Source: Allobosea sp. 117 (GTDB lineage: Bacteria > Pseudomonadota > Alphaproteobacteria > Rhizobiales > Xanthobacteraceae). Taken from it: 64,000 nt of DNA. The DNA lies in NCBI RefSeq assembly GCF_000702305.1, contig NZ_JNLC01000010.1:62001-126000 (forward strand), read 5' to 3'. Position 1 is the first letter of the stretch; every line of letters begins with the position of its first letter. This document shows, piece by piece, positions 19,541-27,574 of this stretch. The notes under the pieces are model-generated. The model worked only from the letters and a program-made list of their open reading frames with translations, was not told where the DNA came from and searched no databases. Position numbers and translations under genes: made by a program.

Positions 19541-21636
19541 TGGCCGACGCACTGCTTTCCTTCGACACGCTCACCCTCGCCTACCGGACGCCGCGCGGCG
19601 TGCTGCGGGCGCTGGACGGCGTGAGCTTCGACGTCGCCGCCGGCGAGACCGTCGCCGTGGTCGGCGAGTCGGGCTCCGGCAAGAGCTCGGTGGCGCTCGC
19701 CACCATGGGCCTGCTCGGGCCGGAGGCGAAGGTCACCGGATCGGTGCGCTTCGAGGGCACCGAACTCGTCGGCCTCGACGAGCGCGCGCGCCGCGAGCTG
19801 CGCGGCCGTGCCATCGGCATGGTGTTCCAGGACCCGTTCACCTCGCTCAATCCGAGCCTCACCATCGGCGAGCAGGTGGCCGAGCCGCTAGTCTACCATC
19901 AGGGCCTCAGCCGCGCGGAAGCCCATCAGCGGGCGCTCGCCGCGCTCGGCGAGGTCGGGCTGCCCGGCCCCGCCGAGCTCGCCACCGCCTATCCGCACCA
20001 GCTCTCCGGCGGCATGCAGCAGCGCGTGCTGATCGCCGGCGCCATCGTCTGCGATCCGCGCATCCTCATCCTCGACGAGCCGACCACCGCGCTCGACGTC
20101 ACCGTCGAGGCGCAGATCCTCGACCTGCTCGACAGGCTGCGCCGCGACCGCGGGCTCGGCATGCTGTTCATCACCCACAATCTCGGCGTGGTGAACCGCA
20201 TCGCCGACCGGGTCTGCGTGCTCTACGCCGGCCGGGTGGTGGAGATCGGCACCAAGGAAGCGGTGCTGGCGCGTCCCTCGCACCCCTACACCAAGGGCCT
20301 GCTCGCCTCGCTGCCGCGCCCCTCCGTGGAGGGCGCCACCCGGCGCATCGCGCCCATTCCGGGGCGTTTCCCGGACCTCGTCCATCCGCCGGCGGGCTGC
20401 ATCTTCGCCACCCGCTGCCCCTTCGCGGAGGAAGCCTGCACGGACCGCGCGCAGGTGCTGGTCGAGGCGGGCGATGCCGGTCACGCCGCGCGCTGCTGGA
20501 AGCATGCCGGGCTGCCGGGCTGGCCGGAGGCGGACGACGTGCCGCGTGCCGCGCGCGCGGCGGCGACCGAGCCGCTGCTGCGCACCGAGAACCTTACCAA
20601 GCGCTACCGGCGCGGGCGGCTCGGTGGCGGCATCGAATGGACGCGCCTCGCCGGTGTCATCCCGTGGCCGCGCGCGCGCTCGGAGACGGTGAACGCGGTC
20701 GACGGCATCTCCATCGAGATCGGCCGCGGCGAGGTGGTCGGCCTAGTCGGCGAGAGCGGCAGCGGCAAGTCCACCCTGGGGCGCACCGTGCTGCGGCTCA
20801 TCGATCCGTCGTCGGGCAGCATCATGTTCGACGGCGCCGACGTGGCGAAGCTGCCGGACGACGCCCTGCAGGACCTGCGCAAGCGCGCGCAGATCGTGTT
20901 CCAGAACCCGGACTCCTCGCTCAATCCGCGCCGCAGGGTCGGCGACGCCATCGCCCGCGCGGTGGCGCTGCAGACCAGTGTGCCGCGCGACAAGCGCCGC
21001 GCCCATGTCGAGGACCTGCTCGACCGGGTCGGCCTGCCGCGCGCCTATTACGACCGCTATCCGCACCAGCTCTCCGGCGGCGAGAAGCAGCGCGTCGGCA
21101 TCGCCCGCGCGCTCGCCACCGCGCCCGACTTCATCGTCTGCGACGAGCCGGTCTCGGCACTCGACGTCTCGGTGCAGGCGACGGTGCTGAACCTGCTCGA
21201 CAGGCTTCGCGACGAGCTGAAGCTCTCCTACCTCTTCATCTCGCATGACCTCTCGGTGGTGGCCTACATCGCCGACCGCATCGCGGTGATGTATTCGGGG
21301 CGCATCTGCGAGATCGGCCCGGCCGAGGCGGTACTCTCGCCGCCCTACCATCCCTATACGCAGGCGCTGCTCTCGGCCGTGCCGCTGCCCACCCCCGGCG
21401 CCGAGAAGCGCGCGCGCGTCCGCCTGCGCGGCGACCGCCCGCCATCCGAGGGCCAGCGCTCCGGCTGCGTCTTCCACACGCGCTGCCCGCGGGTGATCGG
21501 CTCGATCTGCGCCACCACCGCGCCGCCGGTGCACGAGCCCCGGCCGGGCCACCGCATCGCCTGCCATCTCCCGCTCGACGAGCTGATGCGCGCACCGCCC
21601 GCTTTCGACGACGTGCCGGCCGAGGCCGCCGAATAG
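19540..21636 (+). CDS. Fused dual ABC ATPase (DppD-DppF type)
   Basis: 698 residues containing two complete nucleotide-binding domains in one chain. Domain one: Walker A VGESGSGKSS, Q-loop FQDPFTSLNPS, signature LSGGMQQR, Walker B ILILDEPTTALD, and the C-terminal oligopeptide-transporter element with the CIFATRCPFAEEAC iron-sulfur-like cysteine cluster. Domain two (from about residue 350): Walker A VGESGSGKST, FQNPDSSLNPRR, LSGGEKQR, and FIVCDEPVSALD with VFHTRCPRVIGSIC. It energises the importer formed with the two permeases. Both sites look competent. Fusion of D and F subunits is common in alphaproteobacterial peptide-type importers. Confidence 0.93.
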   Translation: MADALLSFDTLTLAYRTPRGVLRALDGVSFDVAAGETVAVVGESGSGKSSVALATMGLLGPEAKVTGSVRFEGTELVGLDERARRELRGRAIGMVFQDPFTSLNPSLTIGEQVAEPLVYHQGLSRAEAHQRALAALGEVGLPGPAELATAYPHQLSGGMQQRVLIAGAIVCDPRILILDEPTTALDVTVEAQILDLLDRLRRDRGLGMLFITHNLGVVNRIADRVCVLYAGRVVEIGTKEAVLARPSHPYTKGLLASLPRPSVEGATRRIAPIPGRFPDLVHPPAGCIFATRCPFAEEACTDRAQVLVEAGDAGHAARCWKHAGLPGWPEADDVPRAARAAATEPLLRTENLTKRYRRGRLGGGIEWTRLAGVIPWPRARSETVNAVDGISIEIGRGEVVGLVGESGSGKSTLGRTVLRLIDPSSGSIMFDGADVAKLPDDALQDLRKRAQIVFQNPDSSLNPRRRVGDAIARAVALQTSVPRDKRRAHVEDLLDRVGLPRAYYDRYPHQLSGGEKQRVGIARALATAPDFIVCDEPVSALDVSVQATVLNLLDRLRDELKLSYLFISHDLSVVAYIADRIAVMYSGRICEIGPAEAVLSPPYHPYTQALLSAVPLPTPGAEKRARVRLRGDRPPSEGQRSGCVFHTRCPRVIGSICATTAPPVHEPRPGHRIACHLPLDELMRAPPAFDDVPAEAAE

Positions 21637-21693
21637 AGCTTCAGTGAAGGGGGCGGAGCGATCCGTCCCATCGAAACCCGAGGACGTGACGAG

Positions 21694-22653
21694 ATGAGTG
21701 CCCGCCTGACCACCCCGCCCAAGCACGGCCATAAGAGCCTTCTCTATTCCGAGGTCGTCGACGACCTCGACAATCTGAAGGCCGACATCGCCGTGCTCGG
21801 CATTCCCTATGGTTCGGCCTACACGATCGAGGAGGTCAGCAACGACCAGTCCAATGCGCCGACCGCGATCCGACAGGCGTCGGACCGCGCCGTGCGGGCG
21901 CTCGAGCGCTACGATTTCGACATCGGCGGGCCGCTGCTGATGAACAAGCCGATCCGCATGGTCGACTGCGGCGACGTCGTCAACGATCCCCGCGATCTCG
22001 GCACCAGCTACCGCAACGCCGAGGCGGCGGTGCGCAAGATCCTTAAAGCCGGCGCCCTGCCGCTGATCCTCGGCGGCGACCACGGCATCCCGATCCCGGT
22101 GCTGCGCGCCTATGACGACCAGGAAGGCCCGATCACCCTCGTCCACATCGACGCGCATCTCGACTGGCGCAACGAGGTGAACGGCGTGCCGGACGGCTAT
22201 TCCAGCCCGATCCGCCGCATCTCCGAGATGAACCATGTGAAGGACATCTTCCAGATCGGCATCCGCGCCCAGGGCAGCGCCCGGCAGGAGGAGGTCGACG
22301 CCGCCTATGCCTATGGCGCCAACATCATCACCGCCTATGAGCTGCACGACATCGGCATGGACGCGGTGCTGGAGCGCATCCCCGCCGGCGGGCGCTACTA
22401 CCTCACCGTCGACGCCGATGGCATGGACCCCTCCGTCATGCCCGCGGTGAACGGTCCGGCGCTCGGCGGCGTCACCTATCACCAGGCGCGCAAGCTGATC
22501 CACGGCCTCGTCAACAAGGGCCGCGTGGTCGGCATGGACCTCGTCGAGATCACGCCCGCCAAGGACGTGAACCGCATCTCCGCCATCGCCGCCTGCCGGC
22601 TGTTCGTCAACATGATCGGCGCCACCATCAAGGCCGGCTATTTCGACCGCTGA
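21694..22653 (+). CDS. Agmatinase/arginase family ureohydrolase (second of two)
   Basis: 319 residues. Metal ligands are intact: His130 in LGGDHGIPIPV, DAHLD at 153-157 in LVHIDAHLDWRNE, and Asp240/Asp242 in LTVDADGMDPSVMP. It differs from the first ureohydrolase of the operon in the substrate loops: PAVNGPALGGV replaces the usual APGTGTPEVGG-type segment, and the N-terminal loop reads SAYTIEEVSNDQSNAPTAIR. The two enzymes are therefore unlikely to be redundant copies; they may act on different guanidino compounds or form a hetero-oligomer. It follows the fused ATPase by 57 bases and precedes a RidA gene by 20 bases. Confidence 0.9.
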   Translation: MSARLTTPPKHGHKSLLYSEVVDDLDNLKADIAVLGIPYGSAYTIEEVSNDQSNAPTAIRQASDRAVRALERYDFDIGGPLLMNKPIRMVDCGDVVNDPRDLGTSYRNAEAAVRKILKAGALPLILGGDHGIPIPVLRAYDDQEGPITLVHIDAHLDWRNEVNGVPDGYSSPIRRISEMNHVKDIFQIGIRAQGSARQEEVDAAYAYGANIITAYELHDIGMDAVLERIPAGGRYYLTVDADGMDPSVMPAVNGPALGGVTYHQARKLIHGLVNKGRVVGMDLVEITPAKDVNRISAIAACRLFVNMIGATIKAGYFDR

Positions 22654-22673
22654 TCGCCCGGAAAGTCTGAACC

Positions 22674-23093
22674 ATGACCACCCATACCCGCATCCGCCCG
22701 TTCAATACCAAGCAGACCTATCCGGAGCAGAAGCTCGACAACGACCTCTGCCAGGCGGTGGTCGCGCGCGGCACCATGATCTTCCTGCGCGGCCAGATCG
22801 CGCAGGACCTCGACACCCGCGAGAGCCTGCATGCCGGCGATCCCGGCAAGCAGGCCGAGAAGGCGATGTCGAACATCAAGATGCTGCTGGAGGAAGCCGG
22901 CGGCGAGATGAGCCACATCTGCCGCGTCGTCGTCTATGTCACCGACATTCGCTACCGCGAGGCGGTCTATCAGGAAATGGGCAAGTGGCTGAAGGGCGTG
23001 TTCCCGGTCTCCACCGGCCTCGTCGTGCCCGCGCTCGCCCGTCCCGAATGGGTGGTCGAGATCGAGGCGACGGCGGTCATTCCCGACGCCTGA
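22674..23093 (+). CDS. RidA/YjgF/UK114 family protein
   Basis: 139 residues. Family signatures: DLCQAVVARGTMIFLRGQIA, QAEKAMSNIKMLLEEAGGEM, VYVTDIRYREAVYQ and EWVVEIEATAVIP, with Arg123 at the place of the imine-binding arginine. Members of this superfamily hydrolyse reactive enamine/imine intermediates made by PLP enzymes or oxidases. As the last gene of the guanidino-compound operon it may clear an imine produced when the amine product is oxidised. It ends 22 bases before the convergent DhaK gene. Confidence 0.9.
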   Translation: MTTHTRIRPFNTKQTYPEQKLDNDLCQAVVARGTMIFLRGQIAQDLDTRESLHAGDPGKQAEKAMSNIKMLLEEAGGEMSHICRVVVYVTDIRYREAVYQEMGKWLKGVFPVSTGLVVPALARPEWVVEIEATAVIPDA

Positions 23094-23115
23094 CGAACTT
23101 GGGCTTCGCCGTTCC

Positions 23116-24105
23116 TCACCATGTGAGGGACGGCGTCGCCACCGGCGCGCACCACAGCGCGAACTCCTCCTCGCTGAGCAGCGCCAGCGTCACCGACAGC
23201 CCGGCCATGTCGAGCGAGGTGACGAAGGTGCCGACCAGCGAGCGCGCCGGCACGATGCCGTGCGCCTCGAACAGGTCGCGCGCGAGGCCGTAGGCAAGGT
23301 AGAGCTCGGTCGGCGGCGTGCCACCGAAGCCGTTGACGATCAGCACCGGCCGGGCGCCGGGCGCCGGATCGAGATCGGCGAGGACCGGCTCGCAGAGCAG
23401 GCGGACGATCTCGCCCGCTGGCGCGAGGCGGGTGCGGTAGAGCCCCGGCTCGCCATGGATGCCGACCCCGATCTCCATCTCGTCGGGCCCGAGCGCGAAG
23501 GTCTCGCGCGCATTGTTCGGCACCACGACGCCGCGCAGCGCCACCCCCATGCTGCGGATACGCGGATCGAGCGCCTCGCCGAGCGCCTTCAGCGTGTCGA
23601 GCGGCGCGCCGCGCTCGGCGGCGGCGCCGATCAGCTTCTCGACCACGATGGTGCCGGCGACCCCGCGCCTGCCCTGGCTGCGCACCGCCGGACCCGTGGC
23701 GGCGTCGTCCTGCACCACCACCATCTCGACGCGGTGGCGCTCCGCTGCCATCTCCGCCGCCATCTCGAAATTCATGACGTCGCCGTCATAGTTCTTCACG
23801 ATCAAGAGGCAGCCGGCGCCGGTGTCGGTCTCCTCGATCGCAGCGACGATCTGGTCCGGCGTGGGCGAGGTGAAGATGTGGCCGGTGCAGGCGGCGTCCA
23901 GCATGCCGGGTCCGACGAAGCCGGAATGCAGCGGCTCGTGCCCCGAGCCGCCGCCCGAGATGATCGCGACCTTGCCGGGCACGAGGTCCCGTCTGCGCAC
24001 GAACTTGCGCGCGCGCCCGAAGACGATCCACTCCTCATGGGCGCGCACGAAGCCGGCGAGGCTCTCGGCCACGACGCTGTCGGCGGCGTTCATGAACTTC
24101 TTCAT
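23116..24105 (-). CDS. dhaK: Dihydroxyacetone kinase DhaK-type subunit (substrate-binding)
   Basis: 329 residues from the ATG at 24105, matching the family N-terminus (MKKFMNAADSVVAESLAGF). IISGGGSGHEPLHSGFVGPG and LIVKNYDGDVMNFEMAAEMA are core DAK1 motifs, and His217 in GIGVGIHGEPGLYRT is the residue that binds the ketose as a hemiaminal. It is DAK1 only, so it needs the separate DhaL protein for phosphoryl transfer. The C-terminus is slightly short compared with enterobacterial DhaK (356 residues). It is the last gene of the long ABC/DHA operon. A GTG at 24165, overlapping the upstream stop, is an alternative start. Confidence 0.92.
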   Translation of the reverse strand: MKKFMNAADSVVAESLAGFVRAHEEWIVFGRARKFVRRRDLVPGKVAIISGGGSGHEPLHSGFVGPGMLDAACTGHIFTSPTPDQIVAAIEETDTGAGCLLIVKNYDGDVMNFEMAAEMAAERHRVEMVVVQDDAATGPAVRSQGRRGVAGTIVVEKLIGAAAERGAPLDTLKALGEALDPRIRSMGVALRGVVVPNNARETFALGPDEMEIGVGIHGEPGLYRTRLAPAGEIVRLLCEPVLADLDPAPGARPVLIVNGFGGTPPTELYLAYGLARDLFEAHGIVPARSLVGTFVTSLDMAGLSVTLALLSEEEFALWCAPVATPSLTW

Positions 24106-24161
24106 GCGGTCCCGCTCCGGCCGATCCCGCCCGATGGCGGCACGCTGCTGTCCGGCATCGC

Positions 24162-24572
24162 TCACTCCGCCCCGCCCGTCAGCGCCGCCATCTTGCGCAC
24201 GAATTCGGCGACCGCGTCGTCGAAAATGCGGTTCTTCTTGGCGTCGCCGAAATCAGGCGCCATCAGCGTCAAGGGCCGGACCTTGTCGCCGGCGCCGACA
24301 TCGGGAAGCTTGCCCGGATGCGCCTGCTGATAGGCGAGAAGGAAGCGTTCCTGCTCGGCCGGGCTGAAATGGCAGACGCGGAAGATGGTCGGCAGATGGC
24401 GCGCCGGCAGCGGCGTGTCATAGGCTGGGCTGGTCACCTGGGTGACGAAGCTGCGGTGCTTGCCGAGCGCGGCCGCCAGCCTCTGGCGCGTACCCGACGG
24501 ACGGTTGTCGAGGATGCCGGCAAGGATCGTCTTGTAGGCGATCACCGTTTCGTCGCTCGTCTCGCGGGCCAT
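24162..24572 (-). CDS. Small putative helix-turn-helix protein of the DHA kinase operon
   Basis: 136 residues from the ATG at 24572; an upstream extension of 17 residues overlaps the EI-like gene and is less likely. I do not recognise a named family. GTRQRLAAALGKHRSFVTQV, preceding PLPARHLPTIFRVCHFSPAE, reads like an Xre/Cro-type HTH (LAAALG as helix two, HRSFVTQV as recognition helix). The second half (PLTLMAPDFGDAKKNRIFDD, then AVAEFVRKMAAL) is charged and may be an interaction tail. It sits between the EI-like and DhaK genes with one-base and short spacing, so it is co-expressed with the phosphorelay and could be its transcriptional sensor or an EI/DhaL-binding partner. Function is inference. 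Confidence 0.7.
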   Translation of the reverse strand: MARETSDETVIAYKTILAGILDNRPSGTRQRLAAALGKHRSFVTQVTSPAYDTPLPARHLPTIFRVCHFSPAEQERFLLAYQQAHPGKLPDVGAGDKVRPLTLMAPDFGDAKKNRIFDDAVAEFVRKMAALTGGAE

Positions 24573-24573
24573 C

Positions 24574-26199
24574 TCAGGCGCTCGCCGCGTCGATATGCGG
24601 CCCGCGCGAGAGCAGGGCGGCACGCACCGCGCCGAGCCGCATCGGGGCGACCGAGAGCTGCCGGAAGCCGGCCTCCACCAGCCGGCGGGCGAGATGCGGG
24701 TCGCCGGCGAGATCCCCGCAGACGGAGATCGGCTTGCCGAGCGCGCGGGCGGCGGCGCAGGCCTGATCGAGCAGTCGGAACAAGGCGGTCTCCGACCCCG
24801 TGGTGAGATGGGCCGCGGCCGTGTCGTCGCGGGCCGCCGCCGACAGATACTGCATCAGATCGTTCGTGCCGACGGAAAAGAACGCCGCCTCGGCGAACAG
24901 GTCGAGGGTGAGCGCCACCGCCGGCACCTCGACCATGATGCCGAGCGGGGGCATGCGATGCGGCATGCCGAGCCGATCGAGGCGCGCCGCCTCCTCCTCG
25001 AACAGCAGGCGCATGGCGGCGAGCTCGTCAGGCAGCGTCACCATCGGCAGCAGCACGTTGACCGGGCCGTACGCGGCCACGCGCATCAGGGCGCGGGCCT
25101 GCAGACGCGCGAGCTCGGGCCGGGCCAGCAGCAGGCGGATGCCCCGCTCGCCCAGAAAGGACCCGGTGCCGCCGGCGACGAGACCGGGCAGCGCCTTGTC
25201 GCCGCCGAGATCGAGCATGCGCAGCGTCACCGGCCGTCCGCCCAGCCGCTCGATGATGCGGCGGTAGCAGTCATGGTGGCGCTCTTCGTTGAGCACCTCG
25301 GCGGGCGACGGCAGCAGGAACTCGGTGCGCGCCAGCCCGACGCCTTCCACCTCGGCGGGATCGAACAGGTCGAGGTCGGACAGCGCGTTGATGTTGACCG
25401 AGAGCCCCACGGCCGCGCCGTGCGCGGCGCCGGCTCCATCCGTGGGTTCGGCTGGCCGCTGCGGGACGGACCGTGTCGCCGGCTCGGCGGCGGGACCGGC
25501 CGGATTGATGCGGGCGAGGCCTTCGGCGCCGTCGACGAGGATCGTCTCGCCCGGCTCGACCGCCACCGGCCCCAGCCCGATCACCATGGGCACGCCGCGC
25601 GCCCGCGCCAGCATCGAGACATGGCCGATGGCGCTGCCCGACGACAGCGCGACGCCGCCGCCCTTCGACCAGTCATGGGCGAGGAAGAGGCTGGGCGGCA
25701 TGTCCTTGCCGACATAGATCGCCCCTTCCGGGAAGTCGGTGCGGCCGCGGCCGGCGAGCGCGTCGAGCACCCGGTTCTTCAGGTCCGACAAATCGGCCGA
25801 GCGGACGGCGAAGATGTCCTCGGGCGAGTCGCCGAAGCTGTCGATATAGGCGTCGAGCGCGCCGGCCCAGGCCAGCGCAGCGCTGTCCCCCTGCGCGATG
25901 CGCGCGAGCACGGGGGCGAGCATCTCGTCGTCGAGCAGCATCTCGATCTGCAGGTCGAGGATCGCGGCGCTGTCGGCGTCCGAGCGTTCGGAGAGCGCGC
26001 GCAGCTCGTCGGCCGCCTGCGCGACCGCCGCCTCCAATGCGTGCCGCTCTTCTGTCTGTCCGGCTGGGCTCGCGACGGTGGCTGCGGAACGCTCGCGCAC
26101 CGTCCATGCCGGCCCGACCGCCCGCCCCGGAGAGGCGGCCGTGCCGCGATAGTCGCGCGGGCCGGCCAGGTTACGCGGGGCGGCCATCGGGGCGGCCAT
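24574..26199 (-). CDS. PTS Enzyme I-like phosphoenolpyruvate-protein phosphotransferase
   Basis: 541 residues, close to full EI length. N-terminal HPr-binding and swivelling His domain (about 15-215) with the phosphohistidine His193 in SAIGHVSMLARARGVPMVIG, then the PEP barrel with ARTEFLL, LDLGGDKALPGL, GIRLLLARPEL, MVEVPAVALTLDLFAE, FSVGTNDLMQYLSAAARDD and the catalytic Cys in ISVCGDLAGDP. It would take phosphate from PEP and pass it to the HPr encoded just upstream. No sugar EIIC permease is nearby; the only acceptor in the operon is the DhaM-type EIIA, so this is a dedicated EI. The first 29 bases overlap the HPr gene. Confidence 0.91.
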   Translation of the reverse strand: MAAPMAAPRNLAGPRDYRGTAASPGRAVGPAWTVRERSAATVASPAGQTEERHALEAAVAQAADELRALSERSDADSAAILDLQIEMLLDDEMLAPVLARIAQGDSAALAWAGALDAYIDSFGDSPEDIFAVRSADLSDLKNRVLDALAGRGRTDFPEGAIYVGKDMPPSLFLAHDWSKGGGVALSSGSAIGHVSMLARARGVPMVIGLGPVAVEPGETILVDGAEGLARINPAGPAAEPATRSVPQRPAEPTDGAGAAHGAAVGLSVNINALSDLDLFDPAEVEGVGLARTEFLLPSPAEVLNEERHHDCYRRIIERLGGRPVTLRMLDLGGDKALPGLVAGGTGSFLGERGIRLLLARPELARLQARALMRVAAYGPVNVLLPMVTLPDELAAMRLLFEEEAARLDRLGMPHRMPPLGIMVEVPAVALTLDLFAEAAFFSVGTNDLMQYLSAAARDDTAAAHLTTGSETALFRLLDQACAAARALGKPISVCGDLAGDPHLARRLVEAGFRQLSVAPMRLGAVRAALLSRGPHIDAASA

Positions 26200-26521
26200 A
26201 TTTGCGATCCTCGTCGAAGTTCCGGCGCACCAGCTCGCCCAGCGCGGCGATCGCCTCCTCGGCGCGGAATCCCTCCGCGCGGATCTTCAGCCGCGCGCCG
26301 CGCCGGATGCGGGCACCCATGATCTTGACGATGCTCTTGCCGTTCAGCCACTCGTCGCTGCCGTCCACCGCCACCTCGATCGCGCAGGGAAAGCTTCGCG
26401 CCAGCCGCGTGAAGGTGACGGACGGGCGGGCATGCAGCCCAATGCCGTTGGTCACCTCGACCTCGGTCTGCCAGCGCCCGCCCGGCGTCTCGCGGCGGAA
26501 TATGGGGTGGAGGTCGGTCAT
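26171..26521 (-). CDS. HPr family phosphocarrier protein
   Basis: 116 residues, longer than the usual 85-90 because of an N-terminal extension of about 17 residues and a charged C-terminal tail. The active site reads VEVTNGIGLHARPSVTFTRL with phosphorylatable His30; GKSIVKIMGARIRRG carries the Ser63 equivalent of the HPr regulatory serine region. It relays phosphate from the EI-like protein to the DhaM-like EIIA. It abuts DhaM (shared base at 26521) and overlaps the EI-like gene by 29 bases, so HPr, EI and DhaM are co-translated. Confidence 0.91.
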   Translation of the reverse strand: MTDLHPIFRRETPGGRWQTEVEVTNGIGLHARPSVTFTRLARSFPCAIEVAVDGSDEWLNGKSIVKIMGARIRRGARLKIRAEGFRAEEAIAALGELVRRNFDEDRKYGRPDGRPA

Positions 26522-26937
26522 CAGGGCGACAACTCTTCGGCCGTCGCCACCACCTTGGCGAGCGGCGAGCCGCCGGAGGCCTCGGCCGCCGCGATGACGG
26601 CGCCCTCGACGAGCGGCGCATTGCAGATCGACACCTTGCCGGCGCGCGCGGGCCCCAGCATCTCGACGGCGGCCTCGCTGTTGGTCTCGGCGCCGCCGAG
26701 ATCGACGAAGACGGCGACGCCCGCCTCCGACCAGGCCGCCTCGATCGCCGACTTGATGCCCGCGACATGGGTGCCGAGCCCGCCCTCGACATTGCCGCCG
26801 GTCCAGGCGAGCGGCACGCAGTCGCCGACCATCTGGCGCACCATGTCGGCCGCGCCCCGCGCCACCAGCGGCGAGTGCGACACGATCACGATGCCGACAT
26901 TGCCGGCGCGTGGGCTGTCCGCGATGCGGGCGGTCAT
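26521..26937 (-). CDS. dhaM: DhaM-type PTS EIIA component (mannose-class fold)
   Basis: 138 residues from the ATG at 26937. VGIVIVSHSPLVARGAADMV contains the phosphoacceptor His21; MVGDCVPLAWTGGNVEGGLG, GVAVFVDLGGAETNSEAAVE and CNAPLVEGAVIAAAEASGG complete the EIIA-Man/DhaM fold. In the known pathway phospho-DhaM rephosphorylates ADP bound in DhaL. Here DhaM is a free single domain, with HPr and EI as separate genes rather than fused as in enterobacteria. The longer frame reaching 27663 runs antisense/out of frame over DhaL and is rejected. Its ATG overlaps the DhaL stop. Confidence 0.91.
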   Translation of the reverse strand: MTARIADSPRAGNVGIVIVSHSPLVARGAADMVRQMVGDCVPLAWTGGNVEGGLGTHVAGIKSAIEAAWSEAGVAVFVDLGGAETNSEAAVEMLGPARAGKVSICNAPLVEGAVIAAAEASGGSPLAKVVATAEELSP

Positions 26938-27548
26938 GGCGCGTCGTGCTCCCTCAGGTAGCGGCAGATCGTGGCGGTGAGCAGCGCGCAACTCGACGCG
27001 CCGGGGTCCTCGTGCCCGATCGACCGGGCGCCGAGATAGGCCGCGCGCCCGCGCCGCGCCTGCATCGCCTGCGTCGACTGCGCGGCGGATTGCGCGCATT
27101 CGGCGACGCGCGCCGGCGCCGAGCGCCGCAGCACCTCCACCTGCACCGGATAGAGCACGTCGAGCAGCGTCTTGTCGCCGGGGCCGGAGCGCCCGCGCCG
27201 CGCCACTGCGGCGATCGCCCGTTCCAGCGAGGCGGCGAAATCCGGTGCGCCGCCGCGCTCCGACATGGCGCGGCCGAGCTCCATCGCCAGCGTGCCATAG
27301 AGCGGCCCCGCCGCGCCGCCGATGTTCATCACGAGTATGGTGCCGATGCGCTCCAGCGCGTCGGGCAGCGCCAGCGCGGCGATCGCCTCGCGCTCGGCGA
27401 ACACGGCCTCCAACCCGCGCCGCATATTGGCGCCGTGGTCGCCGTCGCCGATGGCGCTGTCGAGATCGGACAGATGCGCGCAATTCCGGTCGATCTCGCT
27501 GCGGCAGAGCGCGATCAGCTCGGCAAGGTCGGCGGCACCGATATGCAT
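26934..27548 (-). CDS. dhaL: Dihydroxyacetone kinase DhaL-type subunit (ADP-binding)
   Basis: 204 residues, DAK2 only. The magnesium-binding aspartates are Asp30, Asp35 and Asp37 in DLDSAIGDGDHGANMRRG, followed by ILVMNIGGAAGPLYG and GPGDKTLLDVLYPVQVEV, all diagnostic for DhaL. It uses ADP as a fixed cofactor that is rephosphorylated by DhaM, and phosphorylates the ketose held by DhaK. DhaK is encoded four genes downstream, after DhaM, HPr, EI and the HTH protein. DhaL overlaps DhaM by four bases. Confidence 0.92.
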   Translation of the reverse strand: MHIGAADLAELIALCRSEIDRNCAHLSDLDSAIGDGDHGANMRRGLEAVFAEREAIAALALPDALERIGTILVMNIGGAAGPLYGTLAMELGRAMSERGGAPDFAASLERAIAAVARRGRSGPGDKTLLDVLYPVQVEVLRRSAPARVAECAQSAAQSTQAMQARRGRAAYLGARSIGHEDPGASSCALLTATICRYLREHDAP

Positions 27549-27574
27549 CGTCCTTCTCCCCAGCCCCGAGCCGC

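Noticed and set aside
21694-22653. Guanidine-specific hydrolase with nickel maturation proteins
   Set aside because: No HypA/HypB-like genes are in the operon and no guanidine riboswitch was recognised; left as a general ureohydrolase.
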